From Archilochus colubris (Eukaryota > Chordata > Aves > Apodiformes > Trochilidae): DNA of 64,000 nt. The stretch is taken from the NCBI GenBank assembly GCA_023079485.1, contig CM041084.1:131984292-132048291 (forward strand), written 5' to 3'. The number at the start of each line of letters is the position of its first letter. Within the stretch, counting starts at the first letter, position 1. The notes under the pieces were generated by a model. That model ran no database searches, was not told the origin of the DNA, and saw only the letters and a list, made by a program, of their open reading frames with translations. Shown piece by piece: positions 26,023-35,901 of the stretch. Made by a program: the position numbers and the translations under genes.

Positions 26023-26212
26023 GTTCAAATATCAGTCTGTGTTTTGCAGAAGGTACCTGTTAGAAGAGCTCAGGCTGCTGTCTGTCCAAGGCAGAGTTCA
26101 GGATTACATTGCAGTTTATTGTGTTCAAGGTCAGTGGTCAGGCTATGCTGGAGCCCACAGGCTCCCTGCTAAAAGGAGAGACTCGTGGTGCACTGCAGAG
26201 CTGTTTAACAAA
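26023..26212 (+). other. Candidate exon bounded by strong splice sites
   Basis: A pyrimidine-rich acceptor (GACCTCTTTTCTTGCAG) precedes this 190-base segment, and a near-consensus donor (AAA/GTAAGT) follows it. One frame is open throughout: it enters with the third base of a codon and ends at a codon boundary, giving about 63 residues. The predicted peptide has several Arg, Tyr and Cys and no domain I recognise. No partner exon was identified. It could be a coding exon of a gene extending beyond the window, a non-coding RNA exon or a coincidence. A well-matched acceptor-donor pair around an open frame occurs by chance now and then in 64 kb. Confidence 0.3.
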
Positions 26213-29200
26213 GTAAGTTTATTCAAGTGAAGGTCTCTTTTTCAAAAAGATTGTTTGCAACACAATCTATTCCAAAAGTTTTCTGCAAACCAAATTTATC
26301 ATAAAAGTTCATGTCTACATGTATATTTGTTTCCAGTAGTTTAGAGGTAATAAATACTTGGATTTTAAATCACGATAAAAGAAAAGGGAATTTTTTTCCG
26401 TCTTCTACCAACAGAGCATGTCCTCTACTTAACTGGAATCCCAAAGGGGGAGAATAATTCACTGAAGTTCAAATAAAGCCAAATGCAGCCTGAAAAGATT
26501 GGTATTGAGTAGAGAAATACAATGCATGTATGAAAACCAGCAACTCTATTTCCTTTTTGAAAAATTTGTATAATATTCCTGTAATACAACTGAACTTAAA
26601 AACTGGCATCTGTTTAGATAGATTACTTAGCACCTTGGCACAGATGTTCTGTGTTTTTTATTATAGTGCTTTGATTAAAGAACATTCATCAGCATTCATG
26701 CAGCGCCGTTAATGCCACTTTGACTAGAGCTGCACAGGGAATGAGTTCTGCATGCCATTTGTAATGGTAGCTTTAAATCAGGTGGTGGTGGCAAATGATT
26801 GCCACAAAGCCAGTCACAACCTCTTTGACACCAGAGTGGAGAAAGAGGTCAGGAGGAGACTCGCACCCTCACATCTGTGCAGCAGATGCTGACACACCTC
26901 CCACCCTCCTGCCTCACTCTCCCAGGGGGCCCTGGAGGGAGGGGAGCAGGTGCTGAATAAAGTATCTGGGGCCTCCCCTCTGGTTCCCTCTCTGGCTCTG
27001 TCCTGATGATTGCTTTCTGCTCTTTTCCCACTGGCTCCCCAGCAGCCTATGTGCTCTACTAGTAAGGTGTTTTTAAAGTAAAAGCAGAGGTGAGGGGAAA
27101 AGGTCACGTAAAATTTCTCGTAGCTAAGCAAGGTGAACTTCAGAATGCTAACCTGGAATGGTAAGGAACAGCCCTTCAAAAATATGTGCTTAATCACTTT
27201 GAACCATGGATAAAATTTACACATTAACACACAAAGTATTTCTGGAAATTCGCATACAGGCCTTGAGTCAGCCTCTCTCAGATGCCACATGCCTTCTACC
27301 CTGGGCCTTCCCTGAGTCCTGCAGAAGTGACTGCTGCATTCCTCAGAAATGTGCTGGGTGGATTTGATTTTTAGAGAGCCTATAATTTGCTTCCTATCTC
27401 TTTTTAAACCCATTACATCCCTAACAATAGAAGCTGTCAGCTGAAGTGATTTTGTTAGCCAAATTTGAGAGACTGCACATTTTATGACCATTGAAGTTTC
27501 CTGCAACTGCTCACTTGTTTTTTTCCATGTCTAAGAACATGTCTGTTTTTTTTTCATTTGCCAAATTCCAAAATATCCATCGACAGTGAGAAGAACTTGC
27601 CAGTTCAACAGAAAAAGAACTGGGGGAACTGTAAAAAAAAAATAAAAATCAACAAACTGTAAAAGAACTGTATTCTTTTAACCTGATAAATGTTTAGTAT
27701 AAAATGCATAGACAAATCTATGCTATTATGTTACAGTCAGACTCTTTCTAATGGCATTCCTGGTTTTGACCCCACGGGTTTGCCACTGACAGAGGCAGTT
27801 TTTCAGCAGCAGGAGGAGGAATATATTCCCTAAAGCTTCATTTCACCCCAGTGGTTACAGTTCTTTTCTGGATCATGCAAGATACTCACTTGTTTCAGGC
27901 TGAGAGGGCTCTGAACCTCAGACCCCCTTGAGGCAGTCTTACTTTCAGCAGAAAATGCCCACCTGGGTGTAAGTGGTGAGCAGGCTTATGGTATCCTGAA
28001 GCTGCTGTGTCAACTTTTGCTACCTGTACATATTTTAAGTAGACAAACATACCTGATCCCACTCTCCAGATGCAATGCTCTGTTGGGAGGTGGGTAGCAG
28101 GGAGAGCAGCCAGCTAAGGTGTATCTTAAAGTCCACCTTGCCAGATGGGATCCTAAGCGATTTCTCTTCATGAAACCCACAGTTTCTTCTCAAAGTCACT
28201 CTTAGGTGGAAGCTTCCCTGCCATTTGTGTTCTATCAAATGCTGTCAGTATCCAACTGCTAAGGACAGCAGCCTGTCTTTTTCCTCTGTGCAAAGTAGAG
28301 CACATAGCAGAGATTGGCCAAAAAGCACAGAGCTCCATAGGTATTCTGCTGGGGCACCCTAGGATAACTTGTTGGAGCTTTGGGACAACATACACAGTAA
28401 CTCTTCTTAGCACTGTTTCTAAATTAGTCTTGTGAGTCTCTTTCTGCATATGTCCTTTCTCTTTGCTTCTGAAGCTTTTTTTCTGTCTGATTTTATGTTG
28501 GTACAGAAATACAGTATCAGAATTATGATTATATATGCTTTGATTCCTGTTATATGCTGATATAACAGAAAAACAATTGAATGCCTGTGGTGGCTAAGTC
28601 TCTGTTCTGGTTTTGAAGATATTAAGAAATCTGTATTTTGGAATGTATTTTTCATGCTTCCATCCCTACCCTGCTGTATAAAAGGCAAAACCCTGCATGC
28701 CTTGCTTCAAATGCTGATATTTACCTTTCAGAACTACATGAATCAACAAGTTGGATAAATATTTTTTCCATGAGAAAAGGATGAGGGAAAGATGAAAAGA
28801 ACAATATTTGACAGGTCTCAGTGAGTTCACTTACCTTATTACTGGAAGGCATTCAAATACTTCAGGAAGAAAAGGAGGCCAAGAGGAGACAGTGATGAAG
28901 GTGAGGAGGATTGAGTGTTCATGATAGAATGAGCTTTTTTGAAACTAGAAAGGCTGAAGTTCTGTCTTGATTCTCTTATATGCAAGACAGGATATTTTGT
29001 AAGTATGGCAACTTCAAACAGGGTTTGACTAGATCCAGTCTTCAGTTAAACATCCATGCAGCCCTGTGTTAAGATGCCATATTGCAAGAGTAGGTACAGT
29101 TTTGCATCAAAGTGTGCTGTTAAAAATTACAAAGATCAGATAAGAGACCATTTCCTGACTAATGTAGCTGAGAAACCTGATCCTAGAGAAAGGTGACCAC

Positions 29201-30450
29201 TTTGAAGAATAATTCACACTTCATTTTTCATTTTTTTTAAATTCAAATTCTCTGAGGCTAATGTCATATTCCTGACTTGCTTTGTGCCTTATGGCAGACT
29301 AGTATAGTGCCCTCATTTCAGAGGGTAGGCTTGATCCTGCCTGCTTGATCCTGCCTCCCAGATTTAACCACTCCATCAGCTGCACCCCCAGATTGCATGA
29401 TGCATGCACAGTGGGATTGTGCATTGGGGGATGAGTTGATACAAGCAAAACACACATTTTTTTTTTTTTAAATTACTTCATCCCTGTAGAAAGCTGAAGA
29501 AAAGAAAAATTAAAAACATTTTGTTTGTTTGTCTTTCCCTAAATATAGGCTCAATTTTATTTTAGTATTTTTAAGACAAACCAGTCCCAAATAAAGCAAA
29601 AAATCAGAGCATTTCTCAACATTACCTTCAACTGAAGTCTGAAACTTGTAATGAAATATTTTATTCCATCCCCATCAGAAGTTCTCTATCTCATAAATGG
29701 TTTGGAGCTGGCAGCTCAGATACAGTGTACTTAGGCACACAAACCTTTTTCCAATCACACTCCCTCCTATACTGCCTCACCGTAACATTCTCCTGTGGTT
29801 TTGCAGATGAACCTTTGAGCCTGAGAAAGTGACAAAACCAGTATTAGTCACCTGCAGGAAAAAATTCTCTCTTTTTCCTTCACTAAGTGCCATGGGTAGA
29901 GACAGCTTCTTTAAAAAAGTGGGTTGCTGTTTCTGGTCCCTTCAAGTTACTTTGGCTGTGATGATGTTCTAGTCCATGCATTTCAAAGTTAATTCTTTCT
30001 GTTTCTGACTTCATTTCAGAAGTCCTCCTGGGCATATGTGCAACCTAAAAGCAATTTACAGCCATGATACTTAAAAGAGAAAGCATTAAAAACAAAATGC
30101 AAAAAATCTCTGAGCTGTATTTGCGAACTGGAAAGGAAGAAGAGAATGACATTGATCTGAAATAGTTTGAATTAATGTAAAGCAAAGCACAGGCTAAGCT
30201 CTTTATGCCACCTTACTCCTGGGAACCAGAATGGGCAATGAGATCGTGACAGATACTGGAAGGGACATGTAGGGCTTAGTTATGCAAGCTTCATGGGTCA
30301 GGGAACTTGCTGACTAACAAAATCAAAAGCCAATGTGCAGACTTGTGATCTCCTTTTTAACAAGCTTGGTTTCCTGGTCTGAGCTAGGACAGAACTGATT
30401 TTCTTCCTAGTAATTTTACTTTTCAGTTAAGTCTCTTGTAAGTCTCTTGC
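26213..30450. other. Non-coding stretch with one long unexplained frame
   Basis: No recognised gene or transposon. It holds the 230-codon minus-strand frame listed separately, a 14-base perfect tandem duplication of GCTTGATCCTGCCT at 29329-29356 and a T run at about 29459-29469. It ends at the 5-base repeat that flanks the LTR. Confidence 0.5.
26814..27506 (-). other. Unassigned 230-codon open frame
   Basis: This is the longest ATG-initiated frame in the window, clearly longer than the usual 60-140 codons seen elsewhere here. The predicted protein has no signal peptide, membrane segment, repeat or motif I recognise. The C-terminal third is rich in Gly, Glu, Arg, Ser and Cys and comes from a locally GC-richer, pyrimidine-biased stretch (about 26860-27010), where stop codons are less frequent by composition. 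No promoter or splice context supports expression. Most likely it is a chance frame; a lineage-specific gene or the remnant of an old coding sequence cannot be excluded. Confidence 0.15.
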
Positions 30451-31073
30451 TGAAACTAACAGCATGTTTCCCCGTCAGTGTCTGTTTTAGGACCAATAAT
30501 GCTTGATGTTTATAGTCCCTGCTGGAGAGTAGTACGGAGATCCAAGGTCACTGCTTGGTTCTGTTAAACATCTTATGCTCAAGAAACAAAAGTGAGGAAG
30601 TAGAAGAGGAATGGACCAGACAGGTGACCAAAATTGACCTGTTATTTGATCCCATCTGTGTCATACTCAGTATAAATCTGAAGGATCATAGGGGCTGAGC
30701 TCTCTTTGTCCATGGCTAGTGTTCTGGGAGGACTCTGTCTGTCTGCCTTTGATCCTAATCTTTCCATTTCTGAATCCATTTGTTTCTGCATCTAGCCCCT
30801 GTCTGCCACTGAATCCAGGAACCCAGTCTAGGACTTTCTCAAGGCCTGCCCTGCAGAGGAGGGAGCATAGTGTTGGCTTTGTATGTATTTATATTCATTG
30901 CATCTCATTATTTTCTTTTTCATCATTACTGTTTGATTAAAACTGTGTAGTTTTGTTTCCAGCCTGTAAGTCTCTCCCTTATTCTATTTCCTTTCCCTTC
31001 CTGAGAAGGGAGAGGGGTTAATAGAGACCATCCGTCAGTCATTTAGTTGCTGGCCCAGCATTAAACTATGACA
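30451..31073 (+). mobile_element. Probable solo LTR of an endogenous retrovirus
   Basis: The element ends with GCATTAAACTATGACA, the TTAAACYAYGACA terminus of bird ERV LTRs and the same ending (in opposite orientation) as the LTR at 13643. Its body has an LTR-like order: TATAAAT at 30671, a GGGGCTGAGCTCTCTTTGT segment, ATTAAA at 30936 as a possible poly(A) signal, then the pyrimidine-rich AGTCTCTCCC segment and the GAGAGGGG segment close to the end. It starts TG and ends CA. CTTGC occurs immediately outside both ends (30446-30450 and 31074-31078), as expected for a 5-bp target-site duplication. No internal retroviral sequence adjoins, so it is most likely a solo LTR left by recombination. The 3' end is secure; the 5' end rests on the TG and the short repeat. 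Confidence 0.7.
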
Positions 31074-31912
31074 CTTGCCTATGGGAGCAGACAAAGAATA
31101 CAGTAGCCAGCAGTATTTTGCCATTGTGGTTTTTCTATTCTTAGTATTAACATAGAAAGAGAAAAAGATACACATGCATCCAAACAGCAACAAAGGACTA
31201 AGTGCTATCTAGCATCCAGATATTGTAAGCAACAACAGTTTATAAACTGTAAAATTGAAGCTGTCTCCAAAGAAAATTCTGAAACTCTAGATTGAAGTTC
31301 TCAGCAAACTGAAAGAGAGAGAGATAACTTCAGAAGTAATGGATTTCCTTTGGCAGCAGCAGAAGGTATCTCAGTGTGCAAACAGCATCGTGATCAGAGC
31401 CTGACCCCTGAAAGAAACCACAGGCTCAATCACAGAAGAGTGGCTGAAAGTTGCATGCAGTGGCTTACACACAATGGTTTTCTACCAATTCTGTTGCTAT
31501 TGTGCTAAGATTCTGACCCCCATTTTTCTTTTGTGAACAGATTTGTGTTATTAAAAGGGAAAATTCAGAAAAATAGTAGATTTTTTTAATATATATTCAG
31601 TGTCACAGAACTAATTTATGATGTTATAGAAAAGTGAAATAATGGGTTTAATTTGCTTTCTTGTTAGAAAATGTAGTTTTTGAGCAATACTGCACAGAAG
31701 CATTAATGTGTACTTTAGTGCCGAGTTTGCTGTGTGTAAATAATCTTATACAAATTGGTGGTGACAGAATTTTGGTTTGAAAATCAGTTTTCATGACAGT
31801 ATGAATGTAGAACTGGTTAATTTCATATATTAGAGCACAAAATAACATTTTTTTTTAAAGCCATTGGTTCATGAATCCAAATCATGATGTTTGCTTCAAC
31901 CTATACCCAGTG
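31074..31912. other. AT-rich spacer between LTR and CpG island
   Basis: Ordinary AT-rich sequence with a short T run near 31851. No gene or repeat family was recognised. Confidence 0.5.
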
Positions 31913-32275
31913 TCCGGAATAGACGCGTCCTCAGGATCTGTGCAGGTGTGTCTCAACAGAACTGTGCCGATACAATACGACAGGCTGCTTGGTAGGGGAA
32001 GAAAAGCAGTAACAGTGATGCAGGACCTACAGTCGCTTCAAAACCTTGCTGCCTGTCTTCTGCATGGTTGCTATGCCGCACACAGAGCAGGCAGATGGGC
32101 GAGACTCCGGCGGGCCGGGCCGGGCCGGGCCGGGGACTGCGGTGGCAGCGGCGGCGGCGGCGGTTGCTCAGCGTCGGCTGCACAGCGGCCTCTGGCGGCG
32201 CTGGCTCGATCCGCCGTGGCCCGGGGTCTGCACCGGAGGGGAAGGAGCTGAAGCGGCTACGGGCCGTCCCTCGAA
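31913..32275. promoter_or_regulatory. Isolated CpG island, candidate promoter
   Basis: CpG dinucleotides are rare across the window but abruptly dense here, with about 30 in the 180 bases from 32095 to 32275. The core holds five GGGCC units (32111-32135) and a (GGC)n run (about 32146-32163). An ETS-like CCGGAA occurs at the left edge (31914), and GTTGCTATG at 32067, similar to an RFX half-site, lies left of the core. There is no TATA box. Unmethylated CpG islands of this kind commonly mark vertebrate promoters, which may fire in either direction. Short open frames exist on both strands, but none is recognisable as a first coding exon. A GC-rich fragment of a transposon or of a retrocopied 5' UTR is the alternative. 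Confidence 0.55.
32111..32163. repeat. GGGCC pentamer run and (GGC)n run
   Basis: Five consecutive GGGCC units are followed after about ten bases by a GGC trinucleotide run of about six units. Both lie in the core of the CpG island. Sequences like these are prone to length change and are often missing or collapsed in short-read assemblies. Confidence 0.9.
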
Positions 32276-32393
32276 CTTGTTTTGTGAAACTAAGTGTTAA
32301 AAGTAGCTGGTGAACTATTACAACCCAGATCTAGTGAACGATTACCCCAGATCACTGCTTGTAAACTGGCACCTGGCCCCAGTCCTCAGCACT

Positions 32394-32898
32394 GATGAGG
32401 CCGTGTCTCGGATGTTGTGTTTAGTTCTTACCCCTCCACACCCCCCAGAACCCCCTCCGCAACTCTGAGTTGCTGAAGAATATCCAGAGAAAGGCAACAA
32501 AGCTGGTGAAGAGTCCAGAGAAAAAAGTAATGAGGAACAACTGAGGCCACTGGGGATGTTTAATTTGGAGTAGGCTGGAAGGAGACCTTATCTGCAACTA
32601 CCTGAGAGGAGGTTGTTGTGCGGTGGGTTTTGGCCTCTTTGGCCAACTATAATCCATAAAACAAGAGGTTATGGCCTCAAGTTGTGAGGCTTATTATACT
32701 GGATATCAGGAAAACTTTCTTCACTGAAACAGTTGTCAGGTTGCCCTGTAAAGTGGTTGGATGACCACCTCTGAAACTGTTTAAAAGATGTGTAGATGGG
32801 GTGCTAAAGGACATGGTTTAGAGGTGGATGACAGTGTTTGGTTTATGGCTGGACTTAATGATCCTAAGGTTGTTTTCCAACCAAAATTATTCTCTAAA
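32394..32898 (+). mobile_element. CR1 LINE 3' fragment
   Basis: This is a 5'-truncated CR1. Recognisable wording includes GGATGTTGTGTTTAGTTCT, ATATCCAGAGAAAGGCAACA, GGAACAACTGAGGCCACTGG, TATCAGGAAAACTTTCTTCA, and at the end AATGATCCTAAGG with TTTTCCAACCAAAATTATTC. It is diverged and has several indels, so it is an old copy. It starts about 120 bases to the right of the CpG island and may mask part of that transcript's first intron, if one exists. Confidence 0.88.
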
Positions 32899-35295
32899 GA
32901 AGATGGTACTGCTTGCTAAATTATGCGGCTCTTAAAATAAGTCAAAGGAATCTGAAAGGCAGGGAGAATACCCACTGACTAACTCAAATTCTTCGCTAAT
33001 GGACTTGCCTCTACCAAATATAAATCTTGTGATTTTGGTCCCAGTCCAGCAGTCTATCCCTGTTCAAGTAGATATGTAAACCTGCTACTGATTCATTTTT
33101 ACAGGTAACAATTCCCTATATTCCAGAATTTCCCACCCAGAAATTAACTGTGTTCAGGTGCACAAAGATGGATCACTTCTAGCAAATAGAGGAAGAAAGG
33201 GAAATGGGAACTGTGGAGGTGAGACAACTTCCTGAAGAGTATAGCATAGACATATGCTATATGACAGTATAGTATAGCAGCTTCCAATCTGTCAGCAGAT
33301 TCATCTCATGTCTCAGATTAGTGTCCCTTTACTAATTATATTACATTACATCACATTAATACTCATCTGTGAATGAACAGATAAACATGTGTTCTGCCAG
33401 AAATCAAGGAAGATATGAAACTGTTTTCTCCTCCACACAGTTTGCAGTTATCTGACGAGTTTCAAAGGCTGTTCTGTGTATGTGTTGATCTGCAAATCCC
33501 ATGTGTTTAAAACTTTGCTTTCATCATTTACAATTTATTAACCTGTCCATCAAATACTATTTACATGTACTGAAGTGTTTTTTCAGAAGTATATCTTGGA
33601 AATGGATCTTTCAGGAGCAGAGCACATTCTGCAGCTTACCAGCACCATCAATCTCAATGAAAATCCATGGAGTGATTAGCTCTGGATCAAGCCCTTGACA
33701 TATGTTACAAACAGCTAGTGGTACTTGAGTTGTGAACATGGGTTGCATCATGTGGGAGATGGAGTAACTTCCCAATAAGCATGATTTTTATCCTTAAGAC
33801 TATAGACAAGTTGGAATCAAAGTATGAGTACCACACAGACTGTAGAATGTGAAACGAAACAGTTTAACTAAACTGCCAAAACAATCTTGCATTGTCTGGG
33901 TCTAGAACTAGACCACAACAGAAGTTACATCCCAGCTGACAGTCCCCATTTCTGATGTCTCCTAAACTGCTGAGAGGCATCCTCTCTTTGTTCTCACTAT
34001 CTTGGAAAACAGCTTCAGTGCACCATTTCAGTTTCCAGTCTCAGAGACAGAGGGTGTGCAAAATATGCTGCTCACCGCAAAACATGGCAGTGAAACTTGG
34101 TGGAAACTAAAAGTGTGGCCTGGAATAGGTCTTGCTCAATAACATGCCCTCAGTGTGCTGACATCTTGCTTTGCCCATCACAGGTTAACTGATAGTAAAT
34201 AACTCTCCCAGGAATTCTCCTATTTCTCACAATCCTGTACCACTGTATAGACTATATCATGTGTGTTGAGTACTGTTACAATAAAAAAAAGTGATTATTT
34301 GAATGGTTTTCCATTCAATTTCCAGTTTTGTTTCTAAAGTAGAGGCTGGATAAACCAAGGAGGTATTTATACATATTTTCTAATACTTATAAAAATTGTT
34401 CAAAATTCAAGTTCCCGAAGCTGAAGAGCTTCAGACAAAGTCGTGCAACAGTACTCTGGATACTTTTTCTGCATGAAGAATTTTTCTAGACATTTCTTTT
34501 GTATAGGCTTCATTTTTCCTTTGGACTTTTAAAGTTAATAACTAGCAATTTAAATAGTTTCAGCTCATAAGTCCTAGTGTGTTTATTCAGCAACATAAAA
34601 GAGCTGCTCATCATCTAGTTTTGTTAGTGTCTCATAGCTATTATCTTGATCTAGTTTGTGAATGTTTTATTTTTTTGACAGTAGGCTACACAGCCTCATC
34701 TCGGTGGGATTCTAAACACAGGTTCAGTTCAGGAGGATGCAGCTCCTCCAGGGCAAACTCACCTCCCCATTTTTTTTTTTTTTTTTTGCAAGCTACCCTC
34801 TCCCTCCTAAAAGATCTTTCAAGCTTCATTTTTCCTTGACAGCATTTCTCTCCTTCTTTCATCAAGGAACATTGCCAATAACACTGCCAACTTTCAATTA
34901 GTTTCTCCTTTCTGCTACAAACTATGACTGCAAATTTGTGCACACAAATCTTGCAGCATTATTGGGAAGTGTCCATGATGCTATGACTCATTTCTCAGCT
35001 GAGACTGCAAATGCTTTGCAAGCCAAGGCTTTGCATTTTTCTTATATTTCATTTAAATTATCCAGGACAAAAGACAGTCCAGAGTATCAAGGAAGGAGGA
35101 GCTACAGAAAACCTGAAAGTAAGTTGAGGACATTTCACTAGCTTCATCAAGATCCATAGATAACATTGTAAATTTGTTACGCTGGGCTTCCTGGTTCCTG
35201 GTTCCTATGCTTCTAATTCAGGGAACAGAGAGAAGTATCAAGTGGATGAAAAGGTGGACGTGAACTGGCAATGTTCAGTGTTCTCTCACAGCTCA
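32899..35295. other. Non-coding stretch with small hairpin and T run
   Basis: No gene or transposon family was recognised. It contains a perfect 9-bp inverted repeat with a 4-base loop (TATAGCATA / TATGCTATA, 33240-33261) inside a TATAG-rich patch, and an 18-base T run at 34770-34787. A short splice-bounded segment at 35066-35118 was considered and not accepted as an exon. Confidence 0.5.
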
Positions 35296-35901
35296 GGAAG
35301 CCAACTGTGCCCTGCGCTGCATCAGAGAAACTGTGGCCAGCAAGTCAAGGTAAGTGATTCTCCCCCTCTGCTGCTCTCCCTCTGTGGTGAGACCCTACCT
35401 GGAGTTCTGTGTCCAGTTCTGGAGTCCCCAGCATGAGAGGAACATGGAGATGCTGCAGTGAGTTCAGAGGAGGGCCACAGAAATGATCAGAGAGCTGCTG
35501 GAGCCCTTCTCCTGTGAAGAAAGGCTGAGAGAGCTATTGTTCAGTCTGGAGAAGAGATGGTTCCAGAAGGCCTTATAGCAGCCTTCTAATACCTAAAAGG
35601 GGTCTATAGGAATACTGGGGACAGAATTTTTAGCAGGGACTGTTGCAATAAGAGAGGTGGTAATTGTTTTAAACTAAAGAGACTAGATTCAGGCTAGCTA
35701 TAGGGAAGAAATTTTTTATGATGAGAGTGGTGAAGCACTGAATCAGGCTGCCCAGAGAGGTGTCAGATGCCTGGTTGCTGTAGATATTTAAGGTCTGCTT
35801 AGATGGGGCTCTGATCTTACAGAAGAAGTCCCAGCTCATTGCAGGATCGTTGGACCAGATGACCTTTAAAGATCCCTTCCAACCCAAACCATTTAATGAT
35901 T
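35296..35901 (+). mobile_element. CR1 LINE 3' fragment, longest copy here
   Basis: About 600 bases follow the avian CR1 order: GGAAGCCAACTGTGCCCTG, GTGATTCTCCCCCTCTGCTG, GTGAGACCCTACCTGGAGTT, AGAGGAGGGCCACAGAAATG, GAAAGGCTGAGAGAGCTATT, AGGCTGCCCAGAGAGGTGTC, and the end TTGGACCAGATGACC with CCCTTCCAACCCAAACCATT. It covers the end of the ORF2 (endonuclease and reverse transcriptase) coding part and the 3' UTR, with frameshifts and stops. The 5' end is truncated as usual. The last short-unit tail is reduced to TTTAATGATT. Confidence 0.93.

Noticed and set aside
32111..32135. Resemblance to the GGGGCC hexamer expansion known from C9orf72
   Set aside because: The unit here is the pentamer GGGCC, only five copies, and the context is unrelated.
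34770..34787. T run as the tail of a minus-strand processed pseudogene
   Set aside because: The sequence to its right shows no recognisable gene body and no flanking target-site duplication was found.
35066..35118. 53-bp segment with acceptor TTATCCAG and donor AAA/GTAAGT
   Set aside because: Very short, weak polypyrimidine tract, and no partner exon; accepted only as a chance splice-like pair.
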